Source: Scytonematopsis contorta HA4267-MV1 (GTDB lineage: Bacteria; Cyanobacteriota; Cyanobacteriia; Cyanobacteriales; Nostocaceae). Taken from it: a DNA stretch of 64,000 nt. Each line of letters starts with the position of its first letter. Positions within the stretch are counted from its first letter, which is position 1. Of the stretch, positions 26,686-36,179 are shown piece by piece. The stretch spans positions 1 to 64,000 of the forward strand of contig JAHHIC010000051.1 of NCBI GenBank assembly GCA_019359035.1, written 5' to 3'. The translations under genes and the position numbers were made by a program. Below the pieces are notes generated by a model. It made no database searches. It saw only the letters and a program-made list of their open reading frames with translations, and was not told where the DNA came from.

Positions 26686-29355
26686 TTAAGGATTAAAACC
26701 ACAAGTACCCGCAGGTATATAAGTACCTGACCACACAAAGGTATTGGCTGGATTTGCAGTTTTGATGCTATTTGTAGAGAAAACATTGGGCAATTCTAAC
26801 CTAACCATTCCTGCAAGGTAGTATAAGGGACTATTTTCATTATCAAAGGGGGCACCTAATTCAGGTACTGAAATATCTGCTAGAGCTATTGTATTAATCT
26901 TATTATCGCGTGCTTGTATACATATACTGCTACCATCGCTAAAGGTTGCTGCACTCAAATCACCAAATCCTTGACCGCTAGTATTATTGTTGACTATGGT
27001 GTTATTACGAACAGCAGCAAAGGTTTGGTTTTGACCCAATTCCTCTCGTTGTGGGTCTGAGTCTCCTGTAATTGCAATTCCTTCAGTTAGATTACCCGTA
27101 ACATTATTGCCTTCAAGGATTATTCTTAGTTTGGCATTATCATTGGCACCTGATGTAATACCCCGGAAGTTTCCTGTAATAGTGTTGTTAGCAACTGTAA
27201 CATTTCCCTTAGAATCATCCCCTAAATAAATGAAAATTCCTTCTGTATCTGGTGTCGTATGACCGGAAACTATATTTTTGGAAATATTAGCAGTGGCGCT
27301 TGCAGTACCATTAATACCGAGATAGATACCTGAATATTGATTTTGCGTAACAGTGTTATTAGTAATATCGACGAATCCTTGACTGTTTCCATCCAAAAAT
27401 AAGACAATAGCATCATCTTTGTTTTTCTGTAAAATGTTATTTGAAACATTAGCTTTAAGAATTGCATCGGAATTAGCACCAACGTTGATTCCATAGGCAT
27501 TATTGTTATTAGTAGTGTTATTGAATATATTGGTAGTCACTTGAGAACTGTCAAAAACATCCATATAAATGCCATCATAGCCATTTTCAACAGACGTATT
27601 GTTTAAAATATTTATTGTACTCCGAGAATTTTGACTTGAAACGATACTAATACCATCAATTTTGTTATTAAAGGTATTATTTGCCGAGATATTAACAAAG
27701 CCTTGATAGTTGTCATTTAAAAAGATGCCAATACCATCATTCGCATTGTTAACAGTCGTATTTTTAGAAATATCTATCTGAGCAGTTGCGGTATTTTCAA
27801 ATATTACATTAACTCCATTACTCTTAGCATTTTCAACTGTGTTACCCACAATTTTGAGGTCAACTTCCCCAATTTGATTAATTATCCTCATTCCACTGCC
27901 TTCTTGAGTGCCGTTGATGCTATTGTTAATGATTTCCACTTTACCATCTACATCTTCTAGATTGATGGCTTGTTCGGTAGAATTAATAATAGTATTATTT
28001 TTGAGCGAAATATTGCTAATATCACTTCCTTGAATACCTGCACTCTTAGCATTCGCAATATTAAATCCAACTAAGCTGGTATTATTTCCTAGTGTCACTG
28101 TATCTTTAATTAGAGGAAGCCCTCCCGAACCAGAAAAAGGAAGCTTAACAGTACCAATTTGAGTTTTTATCTCCATTAGTACAGCACTAGAGATAACCTG
28201 AACTCCATCAGGAATTTTAAAAGCAGGGACACCTGGGTTCGTGCCGCTTTGCACGTAAACTGTATCACCAGGTTTGGCCACATTCAATGCAGCTTGTATC
28301 GTGCCAAAAGGACTTTCAATTGTACCGTTGCTGTTTCCTAAACCTAAGTTAACATGTTGGAAGTTATAAGCTAGACCAGTTGCCGGGTCAGTTGCTGCAA
28401 CCGAATCCTTAACTAATAAGTTGTCTACTGTAATATTAGATTGACGTTCGGGTGATTCATTCATCCGCGCAAGAAGGGTGTTCTTACTTCTTCTTTTTGA
28501 ACTACCGGGTGATAAATTGACGCCAATGGTGAAAGTTAACCTCGTATCAAATACCGAATCACTTTGTAAAGCCAATCCTGCAACTAAATTATCATTCGGA
28601 CGTGCGACTAACCGACCTCTAGCACCAACAAAACCATCGATATCTTGGCTAGTGTAATAGTATAACCCAGCATAACCGCGTAGTGAACCGCTTCCTAAAG
28701 ATGCAAGTTTAGTACCTACTTCTGCGTCAAATCCAGTTAGAGCTTGTTGAAATAGCTGCACTCTGTCTATTTCTAAAGCGTTTCCACTGAAAGCAAACGT
28801 TCCAGGTAAAGTGGATGCCAGCACTGCACTTTTATTTCCAATAGGTAGATAAACATTGGTACGGAAGTCTAAGCTGTCACTTAAACTTTCAAATCCAGCA
28901 CCAAGTTGATTGAAAACTGTTTCACCTGTGTTGCGACTGTCGAATGAGACATATCCGCCAACTAGATAATTCCCAGAATCGCTCTTGAAACGGTGTCCTA
29001 ACAAAATATTACCACCTAAGGCGTTGTTACCAGTTGCCCAAAGTAATTTTCCTTCCAGAAAGGTTAAATTCTGCCCAGGTGATTGAAATACAGGGATAAA
29101 TGCCTCAATGCTACCAAATTCGTCAAAACCTGCTCCCGATGTACTATAGTTAGCGCCAAAACGCGATGGAAAGGTTGGGAGAGTTTCAGTTTCTGGTTGT
29201 AAGAGTGAAGAAGCTGACTTGTCTATATCTGTTGTTGCTTGATTAGTTTCCACAATACTGTCAAAACTTTTCGTTTCTGATGCAACAGATGGTAACGCTT
29301 GAGTTGCGGCCAACAAAAGTAGCCCAACACAAGTTAAATGCTTAATCTTTTTCAT
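26686..29355 (-). CDS. Inverse autotransporter with beta-helix passenger (copy 2)
   Basis: 889 residues from MKKIKHLTCVG at 29355, chosen because a GGAG lies just upstream and the signal peptide follows (LLLLAATQALPSVAS). Domain order is as in copy 1: barrel at about 70-310 (FPSRFGANYSTSGAGFDEFG, LVGGYVSFDSRNTG, RGYAGLYYYTSQD), a linker with SPERQSNITVDNLLVKD, then an N-rich right-handed beta-helix. The N-terminal 150 residues are almost identical to copy 3, showing recent duplication. It is followed 131 bp later by double-glycine peptide 1. A surface adhesin or binding role is inferred. Confidence 0.87.
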   Translation of the reverse strand: MKKIKHLTCVGLLLLAATQALPSVASETKSFDSIVETNQATTDIDKSASSLLQPETETLPTFPSRFGANYSTSGAGFDEFGSIEAFIPVFQSPGQNLTFLEGKLLWATGNNALGGNILLGHRFKSDSGNYLVGGYVSFDSRNTGETVFNQLGAGFESLSDSLDFRTNVYLPIGNKSAVLASTLPGTFAFSGNALEIDRVQLFQQALTGFDAEVGTKLASLGSGSLRGYAGLYYYTSQDIDGFVGARGRLVARPNDNLVAGLALQSDSVFDTRLTFTIGVNLSPGSSKRRSKNTLLARMNESPERQSNITVDNLLVKDSVAATDPATGLAYNFQHVNLGLGNSNGTIESPFGTIQAALNVAKPGDTVYVQSGTNPGVPAFKIPDGVQVISSAVLMEIKTQIGTVKLPFSGSGGLPLIKDTVTLGNNTSLVGFNIANAKSAGIQGSDISNISLKNNTIINSTEQAINLEDVDGKVEIINNSINGTQEGSGMRIINQIGEVDLKIVGNTVENAKSNGVNVIFENTATAQIDISKNTTVNNANDGIGIFLNDNYQGFVNISANNTFNNKIDGISIVSSQNSRSTINILNNTSVENGYDGIYMDVFDSSQVTTNIFNNTTNNNNAYGINVGANSDAILKANVSNNILQKNKDDAIVLFLDGNSQGFVDITNNTVTQNQYSGIYLGINGTASATANISKNIVSGHTTPDTEGIFIYLGDDSKGNVTVANNTITGNFRGITSGANDNAKLRIILEGNNVTGNLTEGIAITGDSDPQREELGQNQTFAAVRNNTIVNNNTSGQGFGDLSAATFSDGSSICIQARDNKINTIALADISVPELGAPFDNENSPLYYLAGMVRLELPNVFSTNSIKTANPANTFVWSGTYIPAGTCGFNP

Positions 29356-29623
29356 CTCACTCCTAAGCGCCACAAATTTTATATCCTCGCATCCGAAAAT
29401 ACACTTAGAAAATGGAGTAAAAATGTAATTTATTTACAATCAGTACAGAGACGCGATTTAACCCTTGTCTCTACTGGTATATTTTGCTCGCTTGGGAACA
29501 CTGTTATCTAGATAGTCATAGTGCTTTTTAAAAGGTGTACCCTGGGGCTGCTTAGCGAGCAAAAGAATCCCCAGCCATACGAATGTTGTTTGGGGTGCGT
29601 TCAAACCCTTGATTCCACTTGCG
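29356..29623. other. Duplicated upstream region of inverse autotransporter 2
   Basis: About 29406-29530 matches 33131-33255 upstream of copy 3 closely, including a GAGACGCGATTTAACC segment. The duplication therefore covered promoter plus gene. No independent gene is convincing here. Confidence 0.65.
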
Positions 29624-29848
29624 CTAAACTGCGGCAGTTTTGGTAAATATTGTTTCAATCGTTTCAGGTAAAAATACTCCAGATGGGGGACAATCGGCTG
29701 CACTCGCGCAAGTCATAGCTGACCCGCCACCACCTGCTACAATTGAAAGCTCAATATCAGAGAGTTCTTTATATTTATTTAATTGTGTATACTTATCTGT
29801 CAAAGCTAAATTTTGAGCCTGGTTAAATTCTTGGTTTTGGTTATTCAT
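29624..29848 (-). CDS. Double-glycine leader peptide 2 (putative exported RiPP/bacteriocin precursor)
   Basis: 74 residues from ATG 29848, which has a strong AGGAG ribosome site. The leader ends ELSDIELSIVAGG at residue 40, the same length and motif as peptide 1. The predicted core (GGSAMTCASAADCPPSGV onward, 34 residues) has two cysteines in C-x5-C spacing and a single Lys near the end (TKTAAV). It lies 160 bp downstream of inverse autotransporter 3, repeating the arrangement of peptide 1 after copy 2. The likely exporter is the C39 ABC protein at 24066-26216. Activity (bacteriocin or signal) is unknown. Confidence 0.82.
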   Translation of the reverse strand: MNNQNQEFNQAQNLALTDKYTQLNKYKELSDIELSIVAGGGGSAMTCASAADCPPSGVFLPETIETIFTKTAAV

Positions 29849-30008
29849 GATTTTTCTCCTAGTTTTTAGTTTGGATTTAGATGCACTTACTAATTCAACA
29901 ATTGTATTTTTTTTTATCTGTATTGGCAATAGTTTTGATTTATCAAATTTGATGTATCGCAATTTTTGTTGCATTAATTTTTCACATTGATTTGAATAGT
30001 AATTTTAG

Positions 30009-33000
30009 TTATGGATTTAAACCACAATTTCCGGCAGGAATAGTAGTACCTGACCACACAAAGATATCAGCAGGATTTTGATTTCTGATGTTATTTGTAG
30101 AGAGAAAATTGGGTAACTCTAACCTAACAATTCCTGCAAGGAATTCTAAAGGTTCTGCGTTAAAGGGGAAGCCTAATTCTGGGGCTGCTGTATCTGCAAG
30201 AGCCAAAGTACCAATCGTGTTATTACGTGCTTGTAAGCATATATTACTGCCATCGCTAAAGGTTGCTACACTCAAATCACCAAATCCTTGACCGCTAGTA
30301 TTATTGTTGATAATGGTGTTATTACGAACAGCAGCAAAGGTTTGGTTTTGACCCAATTCCCCTCGTTGTGGATCTGAGTCTCCTGTAATTGCTATTCCTT
30401 CAGTTAGATTACCCCTAACATTATTGCCTTCAAGGATTATTCTTAGTTTGGCATTATCATTAGCACCTGATGTAATACCCCGCAAGTTACCAGTAATAAT
30501 ATTCTCGGTAACTGTAAGATTTCCCTGAGAATCATCCGCTAAAAAAATGAAAACCCCTTCTGTATCTGGTGCAGTATGACCAGAAGCTGTATTTTTGGAG
30601 ATATTCGCATTAGCAATTGTATTATTTATAGCATAGAGAAATATACCGGAATTTTTATTTTCGGTAACAGTGTTATTAGTAATGTTAGCTGAAACTTGAG
30701 AGTTATCAAACAATGATACCAAAATTCCGTTTTCTTTGTTTTGCTGTGAAATGTTACTCGAAATATTGGCTGTCCCGCGTGAATTGTCTGTAGTTTGAAA
30801 ATCAATACCAGCGTACCCGTTTTTATTAGTAGTGTTATTGAAAATATTGGTAGTTATTTGTGATTTATCAAAAGCCACGACAAAAATACCACTGTAGCCA
30901 TTTTCGACATTGATATTGTTTAATATATTTGCAGTACCTTGAGAGTTACCAGATGAAAAAATACTAATTCCAGCTACTTTGTTTTGCTGTGAAGTATTAC
31001 CTGAAATATTAGCTGTTCCCCCTACGTTGAAAAAATAAGAATTGATACCAGAGTTCCCATTTCTATTGGTAGTGTTATTTAAAATATTGATAGTCTTTAG
31101 AGAATCCTCTGCTGAACCGACGCTAATCCCATCTTCTTGATTTTGCTCTGAAATATTCTCTGAAATCTTAATTGCTCCACTTGTATTCCCAAAATCAATA
31201 GCGCTTATACCAGAACCCCTATTTCTATTGGTAGTGTTATTTAAAATGTTGATAGCCGTTTGAGAAGTAATTGATAACGTGATACCATAGCCGCCATTTT
31301 CAGTAGATGTATTGTTTAAGATATTTATAGTACCTTGAGAATTCATGTCTTCTAGTGGACTGACCGAAATACCGTTAAATATATTTTTTGAAATGTTGTT
31401 ACCCGATATGTTAGCAATGATTTGAGAATTTTCGCCGGAAGCGAAGACAACACCACTAAAAGAATTTTTGGTAACCATGTTTTGAGAAATATCGACCATT
31501 CCTGTCGCAGTACCACTAAAAATCGTCGTGATACCATCTGCAGAAGTATTTTCAACTGTGTTACCTGTAATTTTGATATCAGCATTATCAATAGAATTAA
31601 ATATTTGGATTCCACTACCTAGCTCAGTCTGAGTTCCGTTAATTGAATTATTAGCAATTTCCACTTTACCGATTGCATTTTCAAGAAAAATGCCTTGTTC
31701 GACGGAATTAGTAATAGTGTTATTTTTGACAGAAATGTTGCTGATACTACTTCCTTGAATACCGGCACTCTTAGCATTCGCAATATTAAATCCGACTAAG
31801 CTGGTATTATTTCCCAATGTCACCGTATCTTTAATTAAAGGAAGCACTCCCGAAGCGGAAAAAGGAAGTTTGACAGTACCAATTTGAGTTTTCATCTCCA
31901 TTGGTACAGCACTAGAGATAACTTGCACTCCGTCAGGAATTTTAAAAGCAGGGACACCTGGGTTTGTCCCGCTTCGTACATAAACAATATTGCCCGGTTT
32001 GGCAGCATCTAATGCAGCTTGTATTGTGCCAAAGGGACTTTCAATTGTACCGTTGCTGTTTCCTAAACCTAAGTTCACATGTTGGAAGTTATAAGGATTA
32101 CCAGTTGACGGGTCAACCGCTGCAACAGTATCTTTAACTAATACATTGTCTACTGTAATATTAGATTGGCGTTGTGGTGATTCATTAATCCGTGAGAAAA
32201 TACTGTTTTTACTTCTTGTTCTAGAACCACCACCTGATAAACTAGCACCAATGGTGAAAGTTAATCTCGTATCAAATACTGAATCACTTTGTAAAGTCAA
32301 TCCAGCAACTAAATTATCATTCGGACGTGCAACTAAACGACCTCTAACACCGAGGAAACCATTGATATTTTCACTATTGTAATAGTACAATCCAGCATAA
32401 CCGCGCAGTGAACCGCTTCCTAAAGATGCTAGTTTGGTTCCTAGTTCTGCATCAAACCCAGTTAGCGCTTGTTGAAACAGCTGCTCTCTATCTATTTCTA
32501 AAGTGTTTCCACGAAAAGCATATGTACCTGGGTTTGTTGATGTTAGGACAACACTTTTATTTCCCATCGGCAGATAAACATTAGTTCGGAAATCTAAGTT
32601 TTCACTGAAACTTTCAAATCCAGCACCAAGTTGATTGAAAACTGTTTCACCTGTGTTGCGACTGTCGAATGAGACATATCCACCAACTAGATAATTCCCA
32701 GAATCGCTCTTGAAACGATGCCCTAACAAAATATTACCACCTAAGGCGTTGTTACCAGTTGCCCAAAGTAATTTTCCTTCCAGAAAAGTTAAATCCTGCC
32801 CAGGTGATTGGAATACAGGGATAAATGCCTCAATGCTACCAAATTCGTCAAAACCTGCTCCCGATGTACTGTAATTAGCGCCAAAACGCGATGGAAAGGT
32901 TGGGAGAGTTTCAGTTTCTGGTTGTAAGAGTGAAGAAGCTGACTTGTCTATATCTGTTGTTGCTTGATTAGTTTCCACAATACTGTCAAAACTTTTCGTT

Positions 33001-33080
33001 TCTGATGCAACAGATGGTAACGCTTGAGTTGCGGCCAACAAAAGTAGCCCAACACGGGTTAAATGCTTAATCTTTTTCAT
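30009..33080 (-). CDS. Inverse autotransporter with long beta-helix passenger (copy 3)
   Basis: 1023 residues from MKKIKHLTRVG at 33080 (GGAG just upstream); 19 upstream in-frame residues are ignored because copy 2 starts at the equivalent Met. The signal peptide and barrel are nearly identical to copy 2. The passenger is about 135 residues longer, with extra helix turns built on repeats such as INILNNTTNRNG and SQQNKxxGI. The passenger has no visible catalytic residues. Followed by double-glycine peptide 2. The surface location follows from the barrel family. Confidence 0.87.
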   Translation of the reverse strand: MKKIKHLTRVGLLLLAATQALPSVASETKSFDSIVETNQATTDIDKSASSLLQPETETLPTFPSRFGANYSTSGAGFDEFGSIEAFIPVFQSPGQDLTFLEGKLLWATGNNALGGNILLGHRFKSDSGNYLVGGYVSFDSRNTGETVFNQLGAGFESFSENLDFRTNVYLPMGNKSVVLTSTNPGTYAFRGNTLEIDREQLFQQALTGFDAELGTKLASLGSGSLRGYAGLYYYNSENINGFLGVRGRLVARPNDNLVAGLTLQSDSVFDTRLTFTIGASLSGGGSRTRSKNSIFSRINESPQRQSNITVDNVLVKDTVAAVDPSTGNPYNFQHVNLGLGNSNGTIESPFGTIQAALDAAKPGNIVYVRSGTNPGVPAFKIPDGVQVISSAVPMEMKTQIGTVKLPFSASGVLPLIKDTVTLGNNTSLVGFNIANAKSAGIQGSSISNISVKNNTITNSVEQGIFLENAIGKVEIANNSINGTQTELGSGIQIFNSIDNADIKITGNTVENTSADGITTIFSGTATGMVDISQNMVTKNSFSGVVFASGENSQIIANISGNNISKNIFNGISVSPLEDMNSQGTINILNNTSTENGGYGITLSITSQTAINILNNTTNRNRGSGISAIDFGNTSGAIKISENISEQNQEDGISVGSAEDSLKTINILNNTTNRNGNSGINSYFFNVGGTANISGNTSQQNKVAGISIFSSGNSQGTANILNNINVENGYSGIFVVAFDKSQITTNIFNNTTNKNGYAGIDFQTTDNSRGTANISSNISQQNKENGILVSLFDNSQVSANITNNTVTENKNSGIFLYAINNTIANANISKNTASGHTAPDTEGVFIFLADDSQGNLTVTENIITGNLRGITSGANDNAKLRIILEGNNVRGNLTEGIAITGDSDPQRGELGQNQTFAAVRNNTIINNNTSGQGFGDLSVATFSDGSNICLQARNNTIGTLALADTAAPELGFPFNAEPLEFLAGIVRLELPNFLSTNNIRNQNPADIFVWSGTTIPAGNCGLNP

Positions 33081-33374
33081 CTCACTCCTAAGCGCCACAA
33101 AATTTATATACTTGCATTTACGTAAATATACTTTCAATTGGATTTAGAATGTAATTTATTTACAATCAGTTATAGAGACGCGATTTAACCTTTGCCTCTA
33201 CTGATATATTTTGCTTGCTTGGAAACACTGTTATCTAGATAATCATAGTGCTTTCAATATAATGTATTCAGCCTGAACGTGCCATTTACTCCTTTGAGCA
33301 TGATTATTACCACCGTATAAGAGCGTAAACAATTTTACAAGGTAATCCTAAGCTAACATTCTTATATTTAGCTA

Positions 33375-33388
33375 CTAATGGCCATTAG
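33375..33388. promoter_or_regulatory. CTAATG-GC-CATTAG palindrome (site 2)
   Basis: A fully self-complementary 14-mer followed by GAGTTTA as at sites 1 and 4. It lies 295 bp upstream of the inverse autotransporter 3 start; the only promoter it can serve here is on the minus strand. Confidence 0.55.
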
Positions 33389-33512
33389 GAGTTTAACTCA
33401 TATTGGAATTAGTGTTGTATTTTAGTCATGAAATATCTTGCCAACTAACTCAACTTTGTGATAATTCTCTCTGCTTATCATCTGATATTATGTCCTGTTG
33501 ATTGCCCATAAT

Positions 33513-33540
33513 GTAGAGACGTTACATGTAACGTCTCTAC
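33513..33540. repeat. 28-bp perfect palindrome, copy C
   Basis: Identical to the copies at 4974-5001 and 7468-7495, here between the surface-protein island and the eCIS cluster. Confidence 0.85.
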
Positions 33541-33790
33541 GCTAATTTTATTCCGATTATGCTACCGGACATGATATGAAATCCAAGGGGGAGGGCTAGG
33601 TAATCCTAGTATTTGCTTGTCATTAAGTTTTTCCTTTTCCTTTTCCTTCTCTTTCAGCAGATGCCAATTGGGCTGTTTTTCTAGCACGTTATAGAAGTTC
33701 TTACACAGCTTTTCATGTAGCTCTTGAAAATAAAGCAAAATTTCGACTTTAAGTGAAAATTTAGCACGCTATGTACGAAAGAACCGATTT

Positions 33791-35923
33791 TTAGCTGAGT
33801 CCTGCATACTCGCCCAGTTCTTCTGGCATTAAAATTTTACCTATTTTCTGATACTGCCGGCGAATTGCTCGAACTAGGTGAGTCATAGTTATAACTTGCC
33901 CATTATTAGCTGCCAAGTATGCTGCAGAAGAAGCGATGTTGCGAATATCAGCACCGGATATTGAAAACTGGCGTGCGAGAAAATTAAAGTCAATGTCTGG
34001 GCTATAAGGCGCCTGAGTGGGAAATACTTTCTCCCAAATATGACGGCGATGATTTTCATTCGGGAGGAAAAATTGAATGATAAAGTGCAGTCGTCTCACA
34101 AAAGCTTCGTCCATTGATTGCTGTAAGTTGGTAGTTAAAATTGCCACCCCTTCATATTCTTCCATTTTTTGTAATAAATAAGCAATCTCAATATTCGCAT
34201 AGCGGTCGCGAGCGTCTTTGACTTCGGAACGTTTGCTAAATAAGGAATCGGCTTCGTCAAAAAGTAGGATTGCGTTGGAGTTGGCAGCTCCGGTAAAAAC
34301 GCGGTTGAGATTTTTCTCAGTTTCACCAATATATTTACTAACAATTTGGGAAAGGTCAATTTTATATAAATCAAGCTGCAAATCAGAAGCAATAACTTCC
34401 GCTGCCATAGTTTTCCCCGTACCTGGAACACCGGAGAACAAAACGTTTAACCCTTTACCTAAAGATGACTTTTGTGCAAATCCCCATTCCACTTGCACGA
34501 AATGACGATATTTCGCTTGATTACAAATTTCTCTTAGCTGTGCTACTTGGTCTTCAGGAAGAATAATATCATCCCAAGTATACTTAGGTTCTATTTTACG
34601 TGCTAGTGCTGCCAACTCGTGACCTGATTGAGTACGTGCAGCAGCAAATAAATCATTAATTGTTGGTTGGGCTGACTCTTGTTTAGTTGATTGTGCTGAA
34701 TGAAAATGTGCTATATTACTCGCAGTAGCTACAGCATCGGCAATTTGGTCTGGAGTCAGGCGAAAGCGGTCTGCTAAAGTATCTAAATCTGTTAAATTAA
34801 GTTGAATATTCGCGGTTGCTAAATGGTTTTGCCAAAATGTCCGGCGCTGCTCAAAATCAGGTATGGTAAAGGGTATATTTACTATACCAATAGCTCCTTT
34901 ACCAGGAGGAGTCCAAGGTTGAGTGCCTGCTAGTATGGTGATACCACGAGCTTCTTTTAATGCTTGTATTAAATATTGGTAAGATATAGCTTGCTCTTGG
35001 TGTTGAAGAATATCAAATCCGTCAAAGTATAATAAAGTATTTTGCAGCCAAGCTTCGCGAAATATAAGTTTTAAAGTTAATTCAAAATTTGCTTTTGCAT
35101 CTATAATTTTAGTAAAGTCTACTGTTAATAAAGGTGCTTTAATTTCTGCTGCTAAAGTTGCGGCGCCTTGAAGTTTACTTGTTTGGTCTTCACCGTGAAA
35201 ATATAAGTTTAAAGGTTGCGATTGGCGCCAGTAATTAGTGATTGTTGCTAACAGGTCTTGTTTAGTTTCTATATCTAAAGGTAAGATATCGGCAGGTAAA
35301 GGAGATTGGAGCAATTGACAAAAAGGAACAAGTCTTGCGTCCAGTCCCGGTTGTCCCAGAAGGAAGCGAATGATTTGCTCGTCAAGTTGCAGTGTGGATG
35401 CAAGTAATGTGGATTTTTCTGGGTGGTTGAGGCCTGCTAAATGCAATATATTGTGGCGTATTAGGGGAGCATTTGTGGCAAAATTCGCACGGTGAGCAAG
35501 CTTGTCTGTGGCGGTGGAGCATAATAAATTTAAGGCTAAGTCTACAGTAGGATGCTTCAAACGCACGTCATCTTGGAGATAGGCGTACAGGCGTTCGTAA
35601 CGGCGGTCAAGTTCGGGGGCTAGGGCTATAGCGAGAATATCAATATCAAAAGCAGATAGTTCAAAGCTTTTTTGCAGCCAAGCTAAAGGGGAATCTGGTT
35701 GGATTATGTTGGGTGCTGGTTCGGTGTCTAGTTGGAATATTGGTGTTGCTGGTTCTTGCTGTAACAGCTTTTCTGCTTCTTGGGAGTTGATATACATCCC
35801 GCGATGGGGGTCGTCTGCTGCTTGCTGACCGTAGATGACTTCGGCGATCGCGAGAGCTTTTTCTAGAAGGTGGTCTAAGCGGGTTATTAGCGGAAGAAGG
35901 TCGTTGAGGCTGGGAGGGGACAT
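33791..35923 (-). CDS. eCIS AAA+ ATPase (Afp15/Cis15-like)
   Basis: About 710 residues from MSPPSLNDL (an upstream in-frame TTG at 35968 is an alternative). The N-terminal helical region is followed by a degenerate AAA module (GEDQTSKLQ in place of a P-loop; LLYFDGFDIL). A complete AAA+ module comes next, with Walker A GVPGTGKT (about 498), Walker B ILLFDEADS (about 551) and a sensor ILTTN. This two-module layout is the hallmark ATPase of eCIS clusters, thought to help assembly or cargo loading. It is the last gene of the minus-strand cluster. Confidence 0.9.
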   Translation of the reverse strand: MSPPSLNDLLPLITRLDHLLEKALAIAEVIYGQQAADDPHRGMYINSQEAEKLLQQEPATPIFQLDTEPAPNIIQPDSPLAWLQKSFELSAFDIDILAIALAPELDRRYERLYAYLQDDVRLKHPTVDLALNLLCSTATDKLAHRANFATNAPLIRHNILHLAGLNHPEKSTLLASTLQLDEQIIRFLLGQPGLDARLVPFCQLLQSPLPADILPLDIETKQDLLATITNYWRQSQPLNLYFHGEDQTSKLQGAATLAAEIKAPLLTVDFTKIIDAKANFELTLKLIFREAWLQNTLLYFDGFDILQHQEQAISYQYLIQALKEARGITILAGTQPWTPPGKGAIGIVNIPFTIPDFEQRRTFWQNHLATANIQLNLTDLDTLADRFRLTPDQIADAVATASNIAHFHSAQSTKQESAQPTINDLFAAARTQSGHELAALARKIEPKYTWDDIILPEDQVAQLREICNQAKYRHFVQVEWGFAQKSSLGKGLNVLFSGVPGTGKTMAAEVIASDLQLDLYKIDLSQIVSKYIGETEKNLNRVFTGAANSNAILLFDEADSLFSKRSEVKDARDRYANIEIAYLLQKMEEYEGVAILTTNLQQSMDEAFVRRLHFIIQFFLPNENHRRHIWEKVFPTQAPYSPDIDFNFLARQFSISGADIRNIASSAAYLAANNGQVITMTHLVRAIRRQYQKIGKILMPEELGEYAGLS

Positions 35924-36179
35924 TTTTTGTTTCTCTAATGAAGACAGTCCTTGTTTTATCTGTACCAAAGGTGTGTTCCATTGGCTGTCGAGTATTACGG
36001 CACTAATTTACCAATAGGAATAATTCTGCAATTATTCTCTACTATTCCCAAATTAAATTACCTTTGATATGCTTGAGCAATTTATACTCAAAACGGTTTG
36101 TAACTTTACTTTTAAACGCTAAATATCCTATAAGTAAGCGCTTAGGCAAAAATTCAAATCTTAATCGTTTAGAGTGTAC

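Larger units (their letters stand above)
33081..33790. other. Intergenic region upstream of inverse autotransporter 3
   Basis: 710 bp between inverse autotransporter 3 and the end of the eCIS operon. It holds the duplicated promoter segment (33131-33255), the 14-bp palindrome (33375-33388) and a 28-bp palindrome (33513-33540). No gene seen. Confidence 0.6.

Noticed and set aside
29458-29703. An 81-codon minus-strand open frame overlapping double-glycine peptide 2
   Set aside because: It overlaps the well-supported peptide gene in another frame, lacks a ribosome site, and its 3' part is in the duplicated promoter segment.
33430-33512. A possible truncated third double-glycine leader (minus strand, MGNQQDIISDDKQRELSQ then stop)
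   Set aside because: Only about 19 residues, no GG motif and no ribosome site. The resemblance to the two real leaders is too weak to call.
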